Source: Methanocorpusculum parvum (lineage in GTDB: Archaea; Halobacteriota; Methanomicrobia; Methanomicrobiales; Methanocorpusculaceae). Taken from it: DNA of 33,118 nucleotides. The position numbers were made by a program, and so were the translations under genes. Below are positions 22,986-31,108 of the stretch, piece by piece; position 1 is the stretch's first letter; each line of letters begins with the position of its first letter. The stretch spans positions 1 through 33,118 of the forward strand of contig SUTD01000012.1 in NCBI GenBank assembly GCA_015063085.1, in the 5' to 3' direction. The notes below the pieces were generated by a model. That model saw only the letters and a list, made by a program, of their open reading frames with translations, did no database searches and had not been told where the DNA came from.

Positions 22986-24091
22986 ATATTGTCTGGCGGT
23001 ATATTTCCCACAGCAGGAATACCTATGCAGGGCTCTATGCGGCCTGCGAGAAGTACGGCTACTCGTTAGAGCCGGCAGACGGGGCAGACGGGGACATTAT
23101 CTGTTACAGTCTAAACAGTTTAAACTATAATCTCTACGCAGAAGAGATGCGAAATGCCGAAGGGATTGTTATCGCCGGCGGTCCGCATCCGTCTGCATGC
23201 TTCGAAGAGGTTCTCCGGGACGCTGACTATGTGGTAGTCGGCGAAGGCGAGAGAACGCTTCCGCGGCTTTTGGATGCGTTAACCAAAGGCGGAAATCCGG
23301 ATGCGGTTCCCGGTGTTGCCGGGAAACGCGGGCTCAATCCGGTTGACCACTCGGTTCGGCTTGATGCCTATCCGTGCTTTTCGCGGATGAAGGGGTACAT
23401 TGAGCTCTCCCGCGGCTGTCCGTTTAACTGCGGATACTGCCAGACGCCGCGGCTTCACGGAAACCGGATGCGGCACCGCTCCAGAGAGGCGGTGGTGGAG
23501 CTTGCGTCAAAGTTCCGTGACGCCCGGTTTGTGACGCCGAATGCGTTTGCCTACGGCTCGGCAGATGGTCTGCACCCGGATGTGGAGAAGCTGGAGCGGC
23601 TGCTTTCCTCGCTTACGAAAAACAATATTTACCTGGGAACGTTCCCTTCCGAGGTAAGACCGGAGTTTGTTCTGCCGCAAACCGCAGAGCTTGTTGTGCA
23701 GTACTGTTCGAATAAGAATCTGCATTTCGGCGCTCAGGCAGGATCTGACGCGGTTCTCCGCAAGCTCCGCCGCGGACATACGACAGATGATGTGATGAAA
23801 GCTGTTGATATCTGCCGGGATTTCCATCTGCTTCCGGTAGTGGATGTGATTTTCGGATTCCCGTTCGAGACGGATGAGGATCAGCAGAAGACATTTGATC
23901 TGGTAAAAGAGATTTCCCGTGTCGGAAGAGTGCATGTTCATCTGTTAACCCCGCTTCCGGGAACAGCGCTTGCGGGAACGGTCTGCCGCGATATTCTGCC
24001 GGATATCGATGCGAAGCTGGGAAAATTAGCGCAGAACGGGCATGTGACCGGCTACTGGCACGAGAAAATCGACTGGGCAAAAGATCGGTAA
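22982..24091 (+). CDS. B12-binding-domain/radical SAM protein (archaeal family)
   Basis: A 369-residue protein. Residues 1-110 resemble the cobalamin-binding fold (IVIAGGPHPSACFEEVL, ADYVVVGEGERTLPRLL) but without the DxHxxG motif, so B12 may not be bound through a histidine. The radical SAM core has CPFNCGYC (Cys146, 150, 153), then QTPRLHGNRMRHRS, FGAQAGSDAVLRKL and VVDVIFGFPFETDED, as in MiaB-like and B12-type enzymes. No C-terminal TRAM domain is evident, so tRNA methylthiolation is not indicated. The product is unknown. It is coupled by a 4-base overlap to the AcnX small subunit. A GC-rich stem and T7 follow the stop. Confidence 0.85.
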   Translation: MNIVWRYISHSRNTYAGLYAACEKYGYSLEPADGADGDIICYSLNSLNYNLYAEEMRNAEGIVIAGGPHPSACFEEVLRDADYVVVGEGERTLPRLLDALTKGGNPDAVPGVAGKRGLNPVDHSVRLDAYPCFSRMKGYIELSRGCPFNCGYCQTPRLHGNRMRHRSREAVVELASKFRDARFVTPNAFAYGSADGLHPDVEKLERLLSSLTKNNIYLGTFPSEVRPEFVLPQTAELVVQYCSNKNLHFGAQAGSDAVLRKLRRGHTTDDVMKAVDICRDFHLLPVVDVIFGFPFETDEDQQKTFDLVKEISRVGRVHVHLLTPLPGTALAGTVCRDILPDIDAKLGKLAQNGHVTGYWHEKIDWAKDR

Positions 24092-24102
24092 ATGCGGTTT
24101 TT

Positions 24103-24125
24103 GCGGAATCTCCCGCTGTTTTTTT
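24103..24125 (+). terminator. Stem-loop plus T-run after the radical SAM gene
   Basis: GCGG at 24103-24106 can pair with CCGC at 24113-24116, and seven T residues follow at 24119-24125. This resembles an intrinsic terminator about 12 bases after the stop. Confidence 0.45.
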
Positions 24126-24330
24126 GGATAAAAACATCCACCGCTTCAAGCCTGCCTGATGATATCCAAAAATTCTACTAAAATATCCCGATCTCTATCT
24201 CCTTACTCGGGAAACACGAATAAATAATACTCACTAATATAGCTGGTTTTCATGTAAATTGTGGTTCTGATACTGCCTGTTTACAGAAATCTGAACCGAA
24301 TACAAAAACAGAGTTGGGAGAAATCCTCAA

Positions 24331-25257
24331 CTACTCTTCCAGTGTCGCTCTGATAGCAGCGCGGACCGCATCCTCGGAACTCACACCAGGATTCCAGCCG
24401 AAAGACTTCAGCTTATCAACCGACAGCTGCATCTTTGGAACATCACCGACCCATCCGCGGTCGCCGCCGGTGAACGTAAACTCAACACCGGAAAGCCCCA
24501 TCTCTTCGACAACGAGCTCTGCGATGCGTTTTACCGTAACCCAGTCTTCTGAGCCGATATTGAAGAAATTAAACGTCTCATGGGAAATCTCCGGAGCGAA
24601 CACAACAGCCTTCACACACTCCTCAACCGAAAGATACGACTTCGACTGGCTTCCGTCACCTAAAATCTCAAGCTCCTTCGGATTGGCTCTGAGTTTCTGC
24701 ACGAAATCATAAATAACCCCGTGCGTACTGCGGGAACCGATAATATTGGCAAACCGGTACACCCAGGCATTCCAGCCGTACGTTGCCGCATACGAAGAAA
24801 TCATCGCCTCGCAGGCAAGCTTGCTTGCACCGTAGATAGAGATGGGAATCATTGGAGAGTAAGTCTCCGGAGTCGGGATAACAGATGCCTCACCGTACAC
24901 CGTAGAGGTGGAAGTAAAAACAATCTCCCGTACATCATACTCCTTCATTGCCTCAAGCACGCGGACCGTTGCTGTTACATTATTCTCATACACCTCAAAC
25001 GACTTGCGGGCAGAACCTCTCACATCCGGATCTGCCGCGATATGGTACACCCGGTCTGCCCCGGCAAAAGACTGCTGCCAGCCGTCTTCGAGCAAATCCT
25101 TGTGGACAACCGTAATGCAGGGGAGATTCTCCTCCAGATTTGCCATACGGCCTGCAACAAACGAATCGATAACGACAACCTCATGATTCTGCGATACCAA
25201 AAGATCAACCAGATGCGAACCGATAAAACCCGCTCCGCCGGTGACAACGCACTTCAT
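24331..25257 (-). CDS. NAD-dependent sugar-nucleotide epimerase (extended SDR, GalE-like)
   Basis: A 308-residue extended short-chain dehydrogenase/reductase. The NAD site is TGGAGFIGSH (6-15). The catalytic triad region has STSTVYGE (about 116-123) and YGASK (Tyr142, Lys146). Other family marks are VIDSFVAGRMANLEEN, YHIAADPDV, YRFANIIGSRSTHGVIYDFV and the C-terminal FGWNPGVSSEDAVR. It most likely interconverts UDP-sugars (UDP-glucose 4-epimerase or a related enzyme) for glycans on surface proteins or lipids. Exact sugar specificity is not determined by sequence alone. It is divergent from dapA. The convergent 24126-24330 gap has no gene I can support. Confidence 0.9.
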   Translation of the reverse strand: MKCVVTGGAGFIGSHLVDLLVSQNHEVVVIDSFVAGRMANLEENLPCITVVHKDLLEDGWQQSFAGADRVYHIAADPDVRGSARKSFEVYENNVTATVRVLEAMKEYDVREIVFTSTSTVYGEASVIPTPETYSPMIPISIYGASKLACEAMISSYAATYGWNAWVYRFANIIGSRSTHGVIYDFVQKLRANPKELEILGDGSQSKSYLSVEECVKAVVFAPEISHETFNFFNIGSEDWVTVKRIAELVVEEMGLSGVEFTFTGGDRGWVGDVPKMQLSVDKLKSFGWNPGVSSEDAVRAAIRATLEE

Positions 25258-25335
25258 GATATCATATTAGCAGTACTCGCACATCAACCCTTCTAACGGA
25301 AAATACATCTAATCCCTAAACCAAATAATACAGAT

Positions 25336-26229
25336 ATGTTTGAAGGAGTAATTCCCGCATTAATTACCCCGTTCAACGATGATGCATCACAGTCTCTCGA
25401 CCTCGAAGGCCTGAGAAGCTGTATCGAGCACGTTGTAAACGGAGGAGTTCACGGACTTCTCGCATGCGGTTCCACCGGTGAATCCGCAACCATGACCCAC
25501 GCAGAACACATCCGTGTCATAGAAGAAACCGTTTCTGCCGCATCCAACCGCCTCCCGGTAATCGCAGGAACCGGATCCAACAACACAGATGAAGCACTCG
25601 TCATGACTCTTGGCGCAAAACTTGCCGGAGCTGACGCAGTACTGGTAATCAGCCCATACTACAATAAGCCCAACCGTTCCGGTCTCTTAAAGCACTATAA
25701 GAAAATTGCCGACGTCGGACTGCCGGTAATCGTCTACAATATTCCGGGAAGAACCGGCCAGAACCTTCCAGCCGACTTAATCCTCGAGATGGCACAGACC
25801 ATCCCGAACATTGTCGGAGTAAAAGAAGCAAGCGGAAACATTGACCAGATGATGGCAATCATCGACGGCATCTCCGACCTCGAACGCGACCTGCCGTTCA
25901 TCTTAACCTCCGGTGACGACTCCTTAACGCTTCCGGTCTTATCCGTCGGCGGACAGGGCGTCATCTCGGTTACCGCAAACATCGAACCGGCACGCATGGT
26001 TGAGATGTACAACCGCTTCAGAAAACGCGACACCGAAGGAGCCATCCAGATGCACTACGAGTTAATGGAACTCTCCAAAGCAATGTTCATGGATGTAAAT
26101 CCGGTTCCGGTTAAAAAGGCGGCAGAACTGCGCGGCCTCATCAAATGCGGAAACGTCAGACTCCCGCTCGACTCGTTAAGCCCGGAGATGACCGAAAAGA
26201 TGCGCGAGGTGCTTTCTCACTATGACTAA
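25336..26229 (+). CDS. dapA: 4-Hydroxy-tetrahydrodipicolinate synthase
   Basis: A 297-residue TIM-barrel aldolase. Schiff-base Lys163 is in [11 protein letters not shown], Tyr134 in VYNIPGRTG, Arg139 in the same motif, and GSTGES (45-50) binds the pyruvate carboxylate. It condenses pyruvate with aspartate semialdehyde, the first committed step of lysine/diaminopimelate synthesis. The length matches the family. A GGAAAATACATC box about 31 bases upstream suggests leaderless transcription. The gene overlaps dapB by eight bases, so translation of the two steps is coupled. Confidence 0.95.
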   Translation: MFEGVIPALITPFNDDASQSLDLEGLRSCIEHVVNGGVHGLLACGSTGESATMTHAEHIRVIEETVSAASNRLPVIAGTGSNNTDEALVMTLGAKLAGADAVLVISPYYNKPNRSGLLKHYKKIADVGLPVIVYNIPGRTGQNLPADLILEMAQTIPNIVGVKEASGNIDQMMAIIDGISDLERDLPFILTSGDDSLTLPVLSVGGQGVISVTANIEPARMVEMYNRFRKRDTEGAIQMHYELMELSKAMFMDVNPVPVKKAAELRGLIKCGNVRLPLDSLSPEMTEKMREVLSHYD

Positions 26230-26977
26230 AGTAATTATTTGCGGAGCATTTGGAAGAATGGGTACCACCATCGCACAGATGGTAATGGAGAACCCGGAGC
26301 TGGAGTTCGCCGGCGGAGTTGACATCCGCGAAGGCGTTCTTCACGGAAAGCCTGTTGTAACATCCGACAAACTCGGAGAGTTCATCGACGAAGCAAAGCC
26401 GGATGTCATGATTGACTTCACCGTTGCTGCAGCAACCATGGTCAACGCAAAAATCGCCGCGGCAAAAGGCGTTGCATTAGTCATCGGAACCACCGGATTT
26501 ACTCCTGAGCAGGACGCAGAACTCCTTGACGCAATCAAAAACGTCCCGGTCGTCAAAACCACCAACTTCAGCGTCGGCGTCAACATCTTCTGGGAACTCG
26601 TCCGCGAAGCCGCAAAACGCTTAGGCGACTACGACATTGAAGTCATCGAAGCACACCACAGACACAAGAAGGACGCACCAAGCGGCACTGCAAAGACCAT
26701 TCTCCGTGTCTTAGAGGAAGAGACCGGCAAGACCGAAGAGATGTACGGCAGATGCGGAATGACCGAGAGAAAAGGCGAGATTGGTGTTCACGTAATCCGC
26801 GGAGGAGACGTCGTCGGAGACCACGCAGTTCAGTTCCACCAGAACTATGAAACCATCGAACTCTCCCACCGTGCCTATGACCGTGCCGTCTTTGCCCGCG
26901 GAGCAGTACGCGCTGCCGCATGGGCGCCGACCGCAGAGCCTGGGCTCTACACCATGAAGGAAGTACTGGGATTATAA
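26222..26977 (+). CDS. dapB: 4-Hydroxy-tetrahydrodipicolinate reductase
   Basis: A 251-residue reductase. The nucleotide-binding start is [12 protein letters not shown]. The mid-protein signature [15 protein letters not shown] holds the catalytic His pair and Lys. GTTGFTPEQ and [12 protein letters not shown] are also characteristic. It reduces the DapA product with NAD(P)H in lysine synthesis. The 8-base overlap with dapA shows a tight operon. No later lysine gene follows: the ferredoxin gene downstream has its own TATA-like box. Confidence 0.95.
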   Translation: MTKVIICGAFGRMGTTIAQMVMENPELEFAGGVDIREGVLHGKPVVTSDKLGEFIDEAKPDVMIDFTVAAATMVNAKIAAAKGVALVIGTTGFTPEQDAELLDAIKNVPVVKTTNFSVGVNIFWELVREAAKRLGDYDIEVIEAHHRHKKDAPSGTAKTILRVLEEETGKTEEMYGRCGMTERKGEIGVHVIRGGDVVGDHAVQFHQNYETIELSHRAYDRAVFARGAVRAAAWAPTAEPGLYTMKEVLGL

Positions 26978-26982
26978 GGAAA

Positions 26983-26991
26983 CCTATATCC
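26983..26991 (+). promoter_or_regulatory. TATA-like box for the ferredoxin gene
   Basis: CCTATATCC is centred about 44 bases before the ATG at 27031, giving a short leader with a GAGGT-like site (AGAGGTA). Confidence 0.45.
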
Positions 26992-27030
26992 CCCGCGAAT
27001 GAAAAATATAGATAGTAAGAGGTAAACATC

Positions 27031-27207
27031 ATGCCAGCAGTAATTGATAAAGCAAAATGCACCGGCTGTACCACCTGTATTGACATCTGCCCGGCTGCAG
27101 CAATCGAGCTTGGAGCAGACGACAAGGCCGTCGTCGACGCAGGAGCCTGCGTTGACTGCGAAACCTGTGTCGACGAGTGCCCGGAAAGCGCAATCAAGAT
27201 GGAGTAA
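27031..27207 (+). CDS. 2[4Fe-4S] ferredoxin
   Basis: A 58-residue ferredoxin beginning MPAVIDKAKCTGC. Both cluster motifs are complete: Cys10, 13, 16, 20-Pro and Cys40, 43, 46, 50-Pro. The protein is acidic (GADD, VDECPES) like typical soluble clostridial-type ferredoxins. It shuttles low-potential electrons for methanogenic and biosynthetic enzymes. Its own TATA-like box and an AGAGGT ribosome-like site suggest independent, probably strong expression. The gene is short but unambiguous. Confidence 0.93.
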   Translation: MPAVIDKAKCTGCTTCIDICPAAAIELGADDKAVVDAGACVDCETCVDECPESAIKME

Positions 27208-27293
27208 ATCTCCAACACAATTTTTCCTTTCGGACTTTTTTCATACTGTTTCTCATCCGCTGTGCGGCCCCTTCATAATCACTCATTCGTGCA

Positions 27294-27303
27294 GTATATA
27301 CAC
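27294..27303 (+). promoter_or_regulatory. TATA-like box for the GfcR-like gene
   Basis: GTATATACAC is centred about 28 bases before the ATG at 27326, a leaderless arrangement that supports this start. A second box-like CAATATAG is too close to the ATG to be the TATA element. Confidence 0.5.
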
Positions 27304-27325
27304 TTCAAAAACCAATATAGTACCC

Positions 27326-27922
27326 ATGTCTTCCTTAGAAGAACTCATGGAAAAAGCACGGATGCTCCATGCAGAAGGACATCCGACCGGTCAGATTGCT
27401 GACGAACTCAGCTTATCCACCGATACTATCACCTGGATGTTAACCCAGGGTAAAAATACCGCATCCGCACCAAAAGATGTACACATCGACTGGACTGTTG
27501 TCAGCTCCGATGCAACGCTCCTCTCCGGCATCGCCTCCATGATGATGGTTAACTTCGAGAACAACTGCGACGAAGACGAAGAAATCGAAGCAGTCGTCGG
27601 TGTCGATGCAGCAGGAATTCCGCTTGGAACCTTAATGGCTGCCGAGCACGGATTAAACCTCGCCATCTATCACCCGTCCAAGCACAACGCAGACACCAAC
27701 TGCGGAAGCATCTCCGGCAACTTCAGCAAAGTCACCGGCAAGCGCTGCCTCATCGTTGACGACTGCATCACAACCGGCAACACCTTAGCCGAAATCGTCA
27801 CCTACCTCCGCCGCCACAAGGCACATCCGGCAGGCATCTGTGTGCTCTTTGATAAGCGCGGTGTCAGAGAAATCGAAGGAGTTCCGGTCTACCCGCTCTT
27901 TAGTGTTAAACGTATCGACTAA
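27326..27922 (+). CDS. HTH-phosphoribosyltransferase regulator, PyrE-like (GfcR family)
   Basis: A 198-residue protein. Residues about 4-42 form a helix-turn-helix (LEELMEKARMLHAEGHPTGQ then IADELSLSTDTITWML). The remainder is a type I phosphoribosyltransferase with the PRPP loop CLIVDDCITTGNT (141-153). This HTH-PRTase layout is that of the archaeal PyrE-like GfcR family. In a haloarchaeon GfcR is a transcription activator of sugar catabolism. The regulated genes and ligand in this organism are unknown. A frame continuing upstream into the ferredoxin gene is not coding. It is followed by the thermosome gene with a separate promoter. Confidence 0.88.
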   Translation: MSSLEELMEKARMLHAEGHPTGQIADELSLSTDTITWMLTQGKNTASAPKDVHIDWTVVSSDATLLSGIASMMMVNFENNCDEDEEIEAVVGVDAAGIPLGTLMAAEHGLNLAIYHPSKHNADTNCGSISGNFSKVTGKRCLIVDDCITTGNTLAEIVTYLRRHKAHPAGICVLFDKRGVREIEGVPVYPLFSVKRID

Positions 27923-27942
27923 ATTGACGTAACAATACAACA

Positions 27943-27952
27943 GATTTATATA
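27943..27952 (+). promoter_or_regulatory. TATA-like box for the thermosome gene
   Basis: GATTTATATA is a near-consensus archaeal TATA box about 50 bases before the ATG at 27999, predicting a ~25-base leader with a GGAG ribosome site near 27984. The strong match fits a heavily expressed gene. Confidence 0.6.
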
Positions 27953-27998
27953 GACGTCCAATCCACCATTTAATCACGAGTTAGGAGAATAACTAGTT

Positions 27999-29585
27999 AT
28001 GGCATACAATCCGAACCAGCCTGTCGTTATCTTCAAAGATAACGTCGAGCGTACTCCGGGACAGGAAGCACTCCGTTCCAATATTATGGCTGCCAAAGTC
28101 CTTGGAGCAACTGTAAGAACCACCCTTGGTCCGCGCGGTATGGACAAGATGCTCGTTGCAAAGGGAAGCGACGACATCGTCATCACCAACGACGGAGCAA
28201 CCATCCTTCACGAGCTTGCTGTCGAACACCCGGGAGCAAAGCTCGTTGTTGAAGTCGCAGAGACTCAGGACGATGAATGCGGAGACGGAACCACAACCGC
28301 AGTTGTCATGATCGGTTCCTTAATGGAGCAGGCAGAAAAGCTCATTGACACCGGCGTCCACCCATCCATCATCGCAAAGGGATACAACCTTGGAATGAAC
28401 AAGGCACTCGAGATTCTCGACTCTCTGGCAATCGAAGTCACTCCGGAAGACAAGCCGATGCTCAAGCAGATTGCCAAGACCGCAATGACTGGAAAATCCA
28501 TCGAGAACATCATGGACCAGGCATGCGAAGTCATCGTTGAAGCAGTCAGCACCGTCGCAGAAGAGAAAGACGGCAAGATGATCATCAACGAGGACGACAT
28601 CTTAGTCAAGACCAAGCGTGCAGACAGCATGACCGCAGAGCTTGTCAAGGGTGTCTTAATCGACAAGACCAGACCGGACTCCCTGATGCCGAAGAAGATT
28701 GACGGCGTCCGCGCAGCATTCCTCTCCGGCCCGTTAGAGATCACCAAGACTCAGGCAAAATCCAAGATCAAGATTCAGTCCGCAGACATGCTCTCCGCAT
28801 TCTCCGAGGCAGAGCGTGCAAGACTGAAGGGAATGGCAGATGCATTCGCAGACGCAGGCGTCAACCTCGTCCTCTGTACCAAGGGAATTGCAGATCCGGT
28901 ACAGTACTACCTTGCAGCACACGGCATCTATGCACTCGAGTTCGTTGCAGAGAAGGACTGCAAGTACGCAGCAAAAGCAACCGGCGGACAGATGATCAAC
29001 AAGCCGGAGGACTTATCCGAGGATGTTATCGGTACCGCAGGAAAACTCGAGATGGACGAAGAACTCGAGATGACCTTCATCTCCGAGTGCAAGGACCCGA
29101 AGGCAGTCACCATCCTCCTCCGCGGCTCTGCCCAGCACTTAGTCGATGAACTCGAGCGTGCAGTCGAAGACGCAAAGCGTGTCGTTCAGGATGTCATCGA
29201 GGACGGTTCCTACACCATCGGCGGAGCATCTGTCGAGACCGAACTTGCACTCAGACTCCGTGAGTACGCACAGACCGTCGGCGGCCGTGTCCAGCTTGCA
29301 ATCGAAGGCTACGCAAAGGCATTCGAGGTTATCCCGAAGACCTTAGCAGAGAACTCCGGATTTGACACCGTCGACAAAGTTATCGACCTCCGCCAGGCAC
29401 ACGCAACCGGCAACAAATACGCAGGTCTTGATGTCTTCACCGGCAAGGTTGTCGACATGAAAGAAGAAGGCGTTGTCGAGCCGAAGAGAGTTAAGCGTCA
29501 GGCAATTCAGAGCTCTTCTGAGACTGCAATCATCTTAATCCGTATCGACGATATGATGGTCTCCAAGGGCGCAGGCCAGATGTAA
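27999..29585 (+). CDS. ths: Thermosome subunit (group II chaperonin)
   Basis: A 528-residue chaperonin. Signatures include RTTLGPRGMDKMLV, ITNDGATIL, the nucleotide-binding and catalytic GDGTTTAVV and, in the C-terminal ATPase lobe, ASVETELALRLREYA. The equatorial-intermediate-apical-intermediate-equatorial order is normal and the length is close to the family's ~540. The C-terminal tail is short (SKGAGQM), without the long Gly-Met tail of some paralogues. Subunits form eight- or nine-membered double rings that fold proteins with ATP. The codons are biased (AAG over AAA, CGT/CGC and ATC preferred) compared with neighbours, which fits high expression. A T-run at 29603-29608 may terminate it. 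Confidence 0.97.
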   Translation: MAYNPNQPVVIFKDNVERTPGQEALRSNIMAAKVLGATVRTTLGPRGMDKMLVAKGSDDIVITNDGATILHELAVEHPGAKLVVEVAETQDDECGDGTTTAVVMIGSLMEQAEKLIDTGVHPSIIAKGYNLGMNKALEILDSLAIEVTPEDKPMLKQIAKTAMTGKSIENIMDQACEVIVEAVSTVAEEKDGKMIINEDDILVKTKRADSMTAELVKGVLIDKTRPDSLMPKKIDGVRAAFLSGPLEITKTQAKSKIKIQSADMLSAFSEAERARLKGMADAFADAGVNLVLCTKGIADPVQYYLAAHGIYALEFVAEKDCKYAAKATGGQMINKPEDLSEDVIGTAGKLEMDEELEMTFISECKDPKAVTILLRGSAQHLVDELERAVEDAKRVVQDVIEDGSYTIGGASVETELALRLREYAQTVGGRVQLAIEGYAKAFEVIPKTLAENSGFDTVDKVIDLRQAHATGNKYAGLDVFTGKVVDMKEEGVVEPKRVKRQAIQSSSETAIILIRIDDMMVSKGAGQM

Positions 29586-29602
29586 ATACCAAACCCCATA
29601 TC

Positions 29603-29608
29603 TTTTTT
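29603..29608 (+). terminator. T-run after the thermosome gene, next to the tRNA-Ser promoter region
   Basis: TTTTTT starts 17 bases after the thermosome stop. The adjoining TTTTTTAAAAAA tract is also about 30 bases before tRNA-Ser and could contain its TATA element. Confidence 0.35.
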
Positions 29609-29639
29609 AAAAAAGAGAGTCAATAAGATACAGCAGTTT

Positions 29640-29723
29640 GCCGAGATAGTCTAGTCCGGAAGGGCGGTGGCCTCGAAAGCCTCTGGTGGTAACACCTCGG
29701 GAGTTCAAATCTCCCTCTCGGCG
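29640..29723 (+). tRNA. tRNA-Ser (anticodon CGA)
   Basis: The sequence folds as a cloverleaf of 84 bases. Acceptor GCCGAGA pairs with TCTCGGC. The anticodon loop CTCGAAA presents CGA (29674-29676). A long variable arm, GGTG-GTAA-CACC, marks a class II tRNA as expected for serine. The T arm is GGGAG-TTCAAAT-CTCCC and the discriminator base is G. One U-U mismatch occurs in the anticodon stem (29668/29682). CCA is not encoded; a T-rich stretch follows and probably terminates transcription. No intron. Confidence 0.93.
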
Positions 29724-29815
29724 TTTTATGCGCGATTTTGTTTGTTTTCTGCGTTTGTTTTGATTTTGATTGTTCGTGCCGGCTTTTGGCAGATTTGCGT
29801 GCCTTAAACCGAATT

Positions 29816-29832
29816 CCTTTAATACTTATACA
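29816..29832 (+). promoter_or_regulatory. TATA-like box for tRNA-Gly
   Basis: CCTTTAATACTTATACA is AT-rich and lies about 40 bases before the tRNA-Gly 5' end, where tRNA promoters are expected. The 29724-29815 stretch between the tRNAs is T-rich with no gene. Confidence 0.4.
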
Positions 29833-29865
29833 GCATTGTAATTAGTGCAATTCGTTGCGAATCAT

Positions 29866-29937
29866 GCATCGATAGTGTAGTGGTTATCACTAGGCGTTGC
29901 CAACGCCTAAACTCGGGTTCGAGTCCCGGTCGATGCA
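29866..29937 (+). tRNA. tRNA-Gly (anticodon GCC)
   Basis: A 72-base cloverleaf with acceptor GCATCGA pairing TCGATGC, anticodon stem AGGCG/CGCCT and loop TTGCCAA, with GCC at 29899-29901. The T arm is CCGGG-type (CGGGTTCGAGTCCCG). The discriminator is A, CCA is not encoded, and no intron is present. Confidence 0.95.
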
Positions 29938-30050
29938 CTTCTTTTTCTGTTGTTCAGTACTCAAGCGGCAGCTCTTGTCCGTTGGTTTTTGCGGATTTAC
30001 GCATCGGAGCAAAGAGTTTTTCTTTTGCAAAACAAACCATGAAATACCAT

Positions 30051-30773
30051 ATGAAAACACTTGGCATCTCCTCCAACTGCCTGATTCAGCGGCCGCTGTT
30101 TGACGCTTTAGAGGAGCTTGCGGCTTTCACCGGATATGTGGAGATTATGTCAGCCTGCGGCCACTCCCTTCCGGAGTTCTCTTCCGCTGCCGAGTCGTTT
30201 TCTCTGCGGTACTCGGTTCATTCGCCAACCTCGGACGGAAATATTGCAACGCCGTTTGAACGCATGCGGATCGCTGCATTAGAAGCGCTTGCCGAGTCTG
30301 CAGAATCCGCAGACAGCATCGGAGCGGAGACGCTGGTAATCCATCCGGGATTCTGTCTCGAGCCGGAGTGGTTTTCTGCATCGGAAAAAGCGCTGGACAA
30401 ATCCATCGAAGATCTCGGACGTATGCAGGAGGAGTACGCTGTCCGGTTTGTTCTGGAAAATCTGGGAAGCTGGGACTGCTGCCATTTCCGGTATCCCGGC
30501 CTTATCCAGAAGATTCGTGAGGCAGGGCTTGAGTTCTGTCTTGATGTGGGGCATGCGAATCTGAATGCGGCGCTTTTGGATTTTCTGCCCTATAAGCCGA
30601 AACATCTGCATCTGCACGACAATCACGGAGTATGGGATGAGCATGCGGCGTGCGGTTTGGGCGCCATTGATTTCTCGCTGGTGATGCCGCTTGATGCGGT
30701 GGGAATTATTGAGTGCATGGAGTTTGATGCCGCGCTTGCTTCACTTTCGTATTTGCAAAGCGGGGATATATAA
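30051..30773 (+). CDS. Sugar-phosphate isomerase/epimerase-like TIM-barrel protein
   Basis: A 240-residue protein started at the ATG at 30051 (MKTLGISSNCL). Another ATG at 30039 is possible; any longer form would read into tRNA-Gly. It has the xylose-isomerase-like/AP-endonuclease-2 barrel pattern: LGISSNCL, YSVHSPTSDGN, GAETLVIHPGF, VRFVLENLGSW, LEFCLDVGHANLN and KHLHLHDNHGVWDEH. The His, Glu and Asp residues at strand ends (HPG, ENL, DVGH, HLHDN) would bind the metal. The family isomerises or epimerises sugars or acts on DNA; no substrate can be assigned. I see no clear promoter in the 113 bases after tRNA-Gly, so it may be cotranscribed. Confidence 0.82.
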   Translation: MKTLGISSNCLIQRPLFDALEELAAFTGYVEIMSACGHSLPEFSSAAESFSLRYSVHSPTSDGNIATPFERMRIAALEALAESAESADSIGAETLVIHPGFCLEPEWFSASEKALDKSIEDLGRMQEEYAVRFVLENLGSWDCCHFRYPGLIQKIREAGLEFCLDVGHANLNAALLDFLPYKPKHLHLHDNHGVWDEHAACGLGAIDFSLVMPLDAVGIIECMEFDAALASLSYLQSGDI

Positions 30774-30810
30774 CAGGATTTTTCTCTGCGGGAGACAGGG
30801 ATTTTTTTAG

Positions 30811-31108
30811 ACAGCAAAGCACCCGACAAACTTCTTCCTCTTCGACGGCTGGCACACCGATCCGGAGTGTAAGTACGAATATGACTTCGAGAGCGAAATT
30901 ACCGGAGACGTAACGCTCTACGCAAAATGGATACAGGCAGCAGTCTGGCACCAGACAGCCACCCCGTCATCAAGCAGCAGTCGTTCTGTATGTCCTCAGT
31001 GTGCGATTCGTGCGGATTCGTGTTTCTCGAGCAAGGACAAAATTCAACATCACCATAACAGAAGATGGTAAGAAGGAAGAGATGCGTTTCAAAAAAGAGG
31101 GTGTCTAA
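30811..31108 (+). pseudogene. Remnant of a surface protein with an InlB-type B-repeat (Listeria-Bacteroides repeat)
   Basis: No start codon begins this stretch, yet the frame from 30811 reads PTNFFLFDGWHTDPE then a segment ending ITGDVTLYAKW (to about 30930). This is the second half of a Listeria-Bacteroides/InlB B-repeat ('F-x-GWYTDxxx...YxFxxxVTGDxTLYAKW'), followed by a Ser-rich linker (TPSSSSS). In this frame a stop precedes the fragment at 30808-30810 and the frame runs out at 31069-31071. A shift of +1 gives a continuing frame with KFNITITEDGKKEEMRF that stops at 31106-31108. Loss of the N-terminal part and the apparent frameshift indicate decay of a secreted or cell-surface adhesin-type gene. 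Its end overlaps the symporter stop codon. Confidence 0.65.

Noticed and set aside
27044-27325. Upstream extension of the GfcR-like frame through the ferredoxin gene
   Set aside because: The ferredoxin occupies this DNA in another frame with all eight cluster cysteines. A TATA box at leaderless distance supports the start at 27326.
29880-30050. Upstream extension of the TIM-barrel gene into tRNA-Gly
   Set aside because: The extension reads through the tRNA and shows no domain character; the barrel begins at MKTLGISSN.
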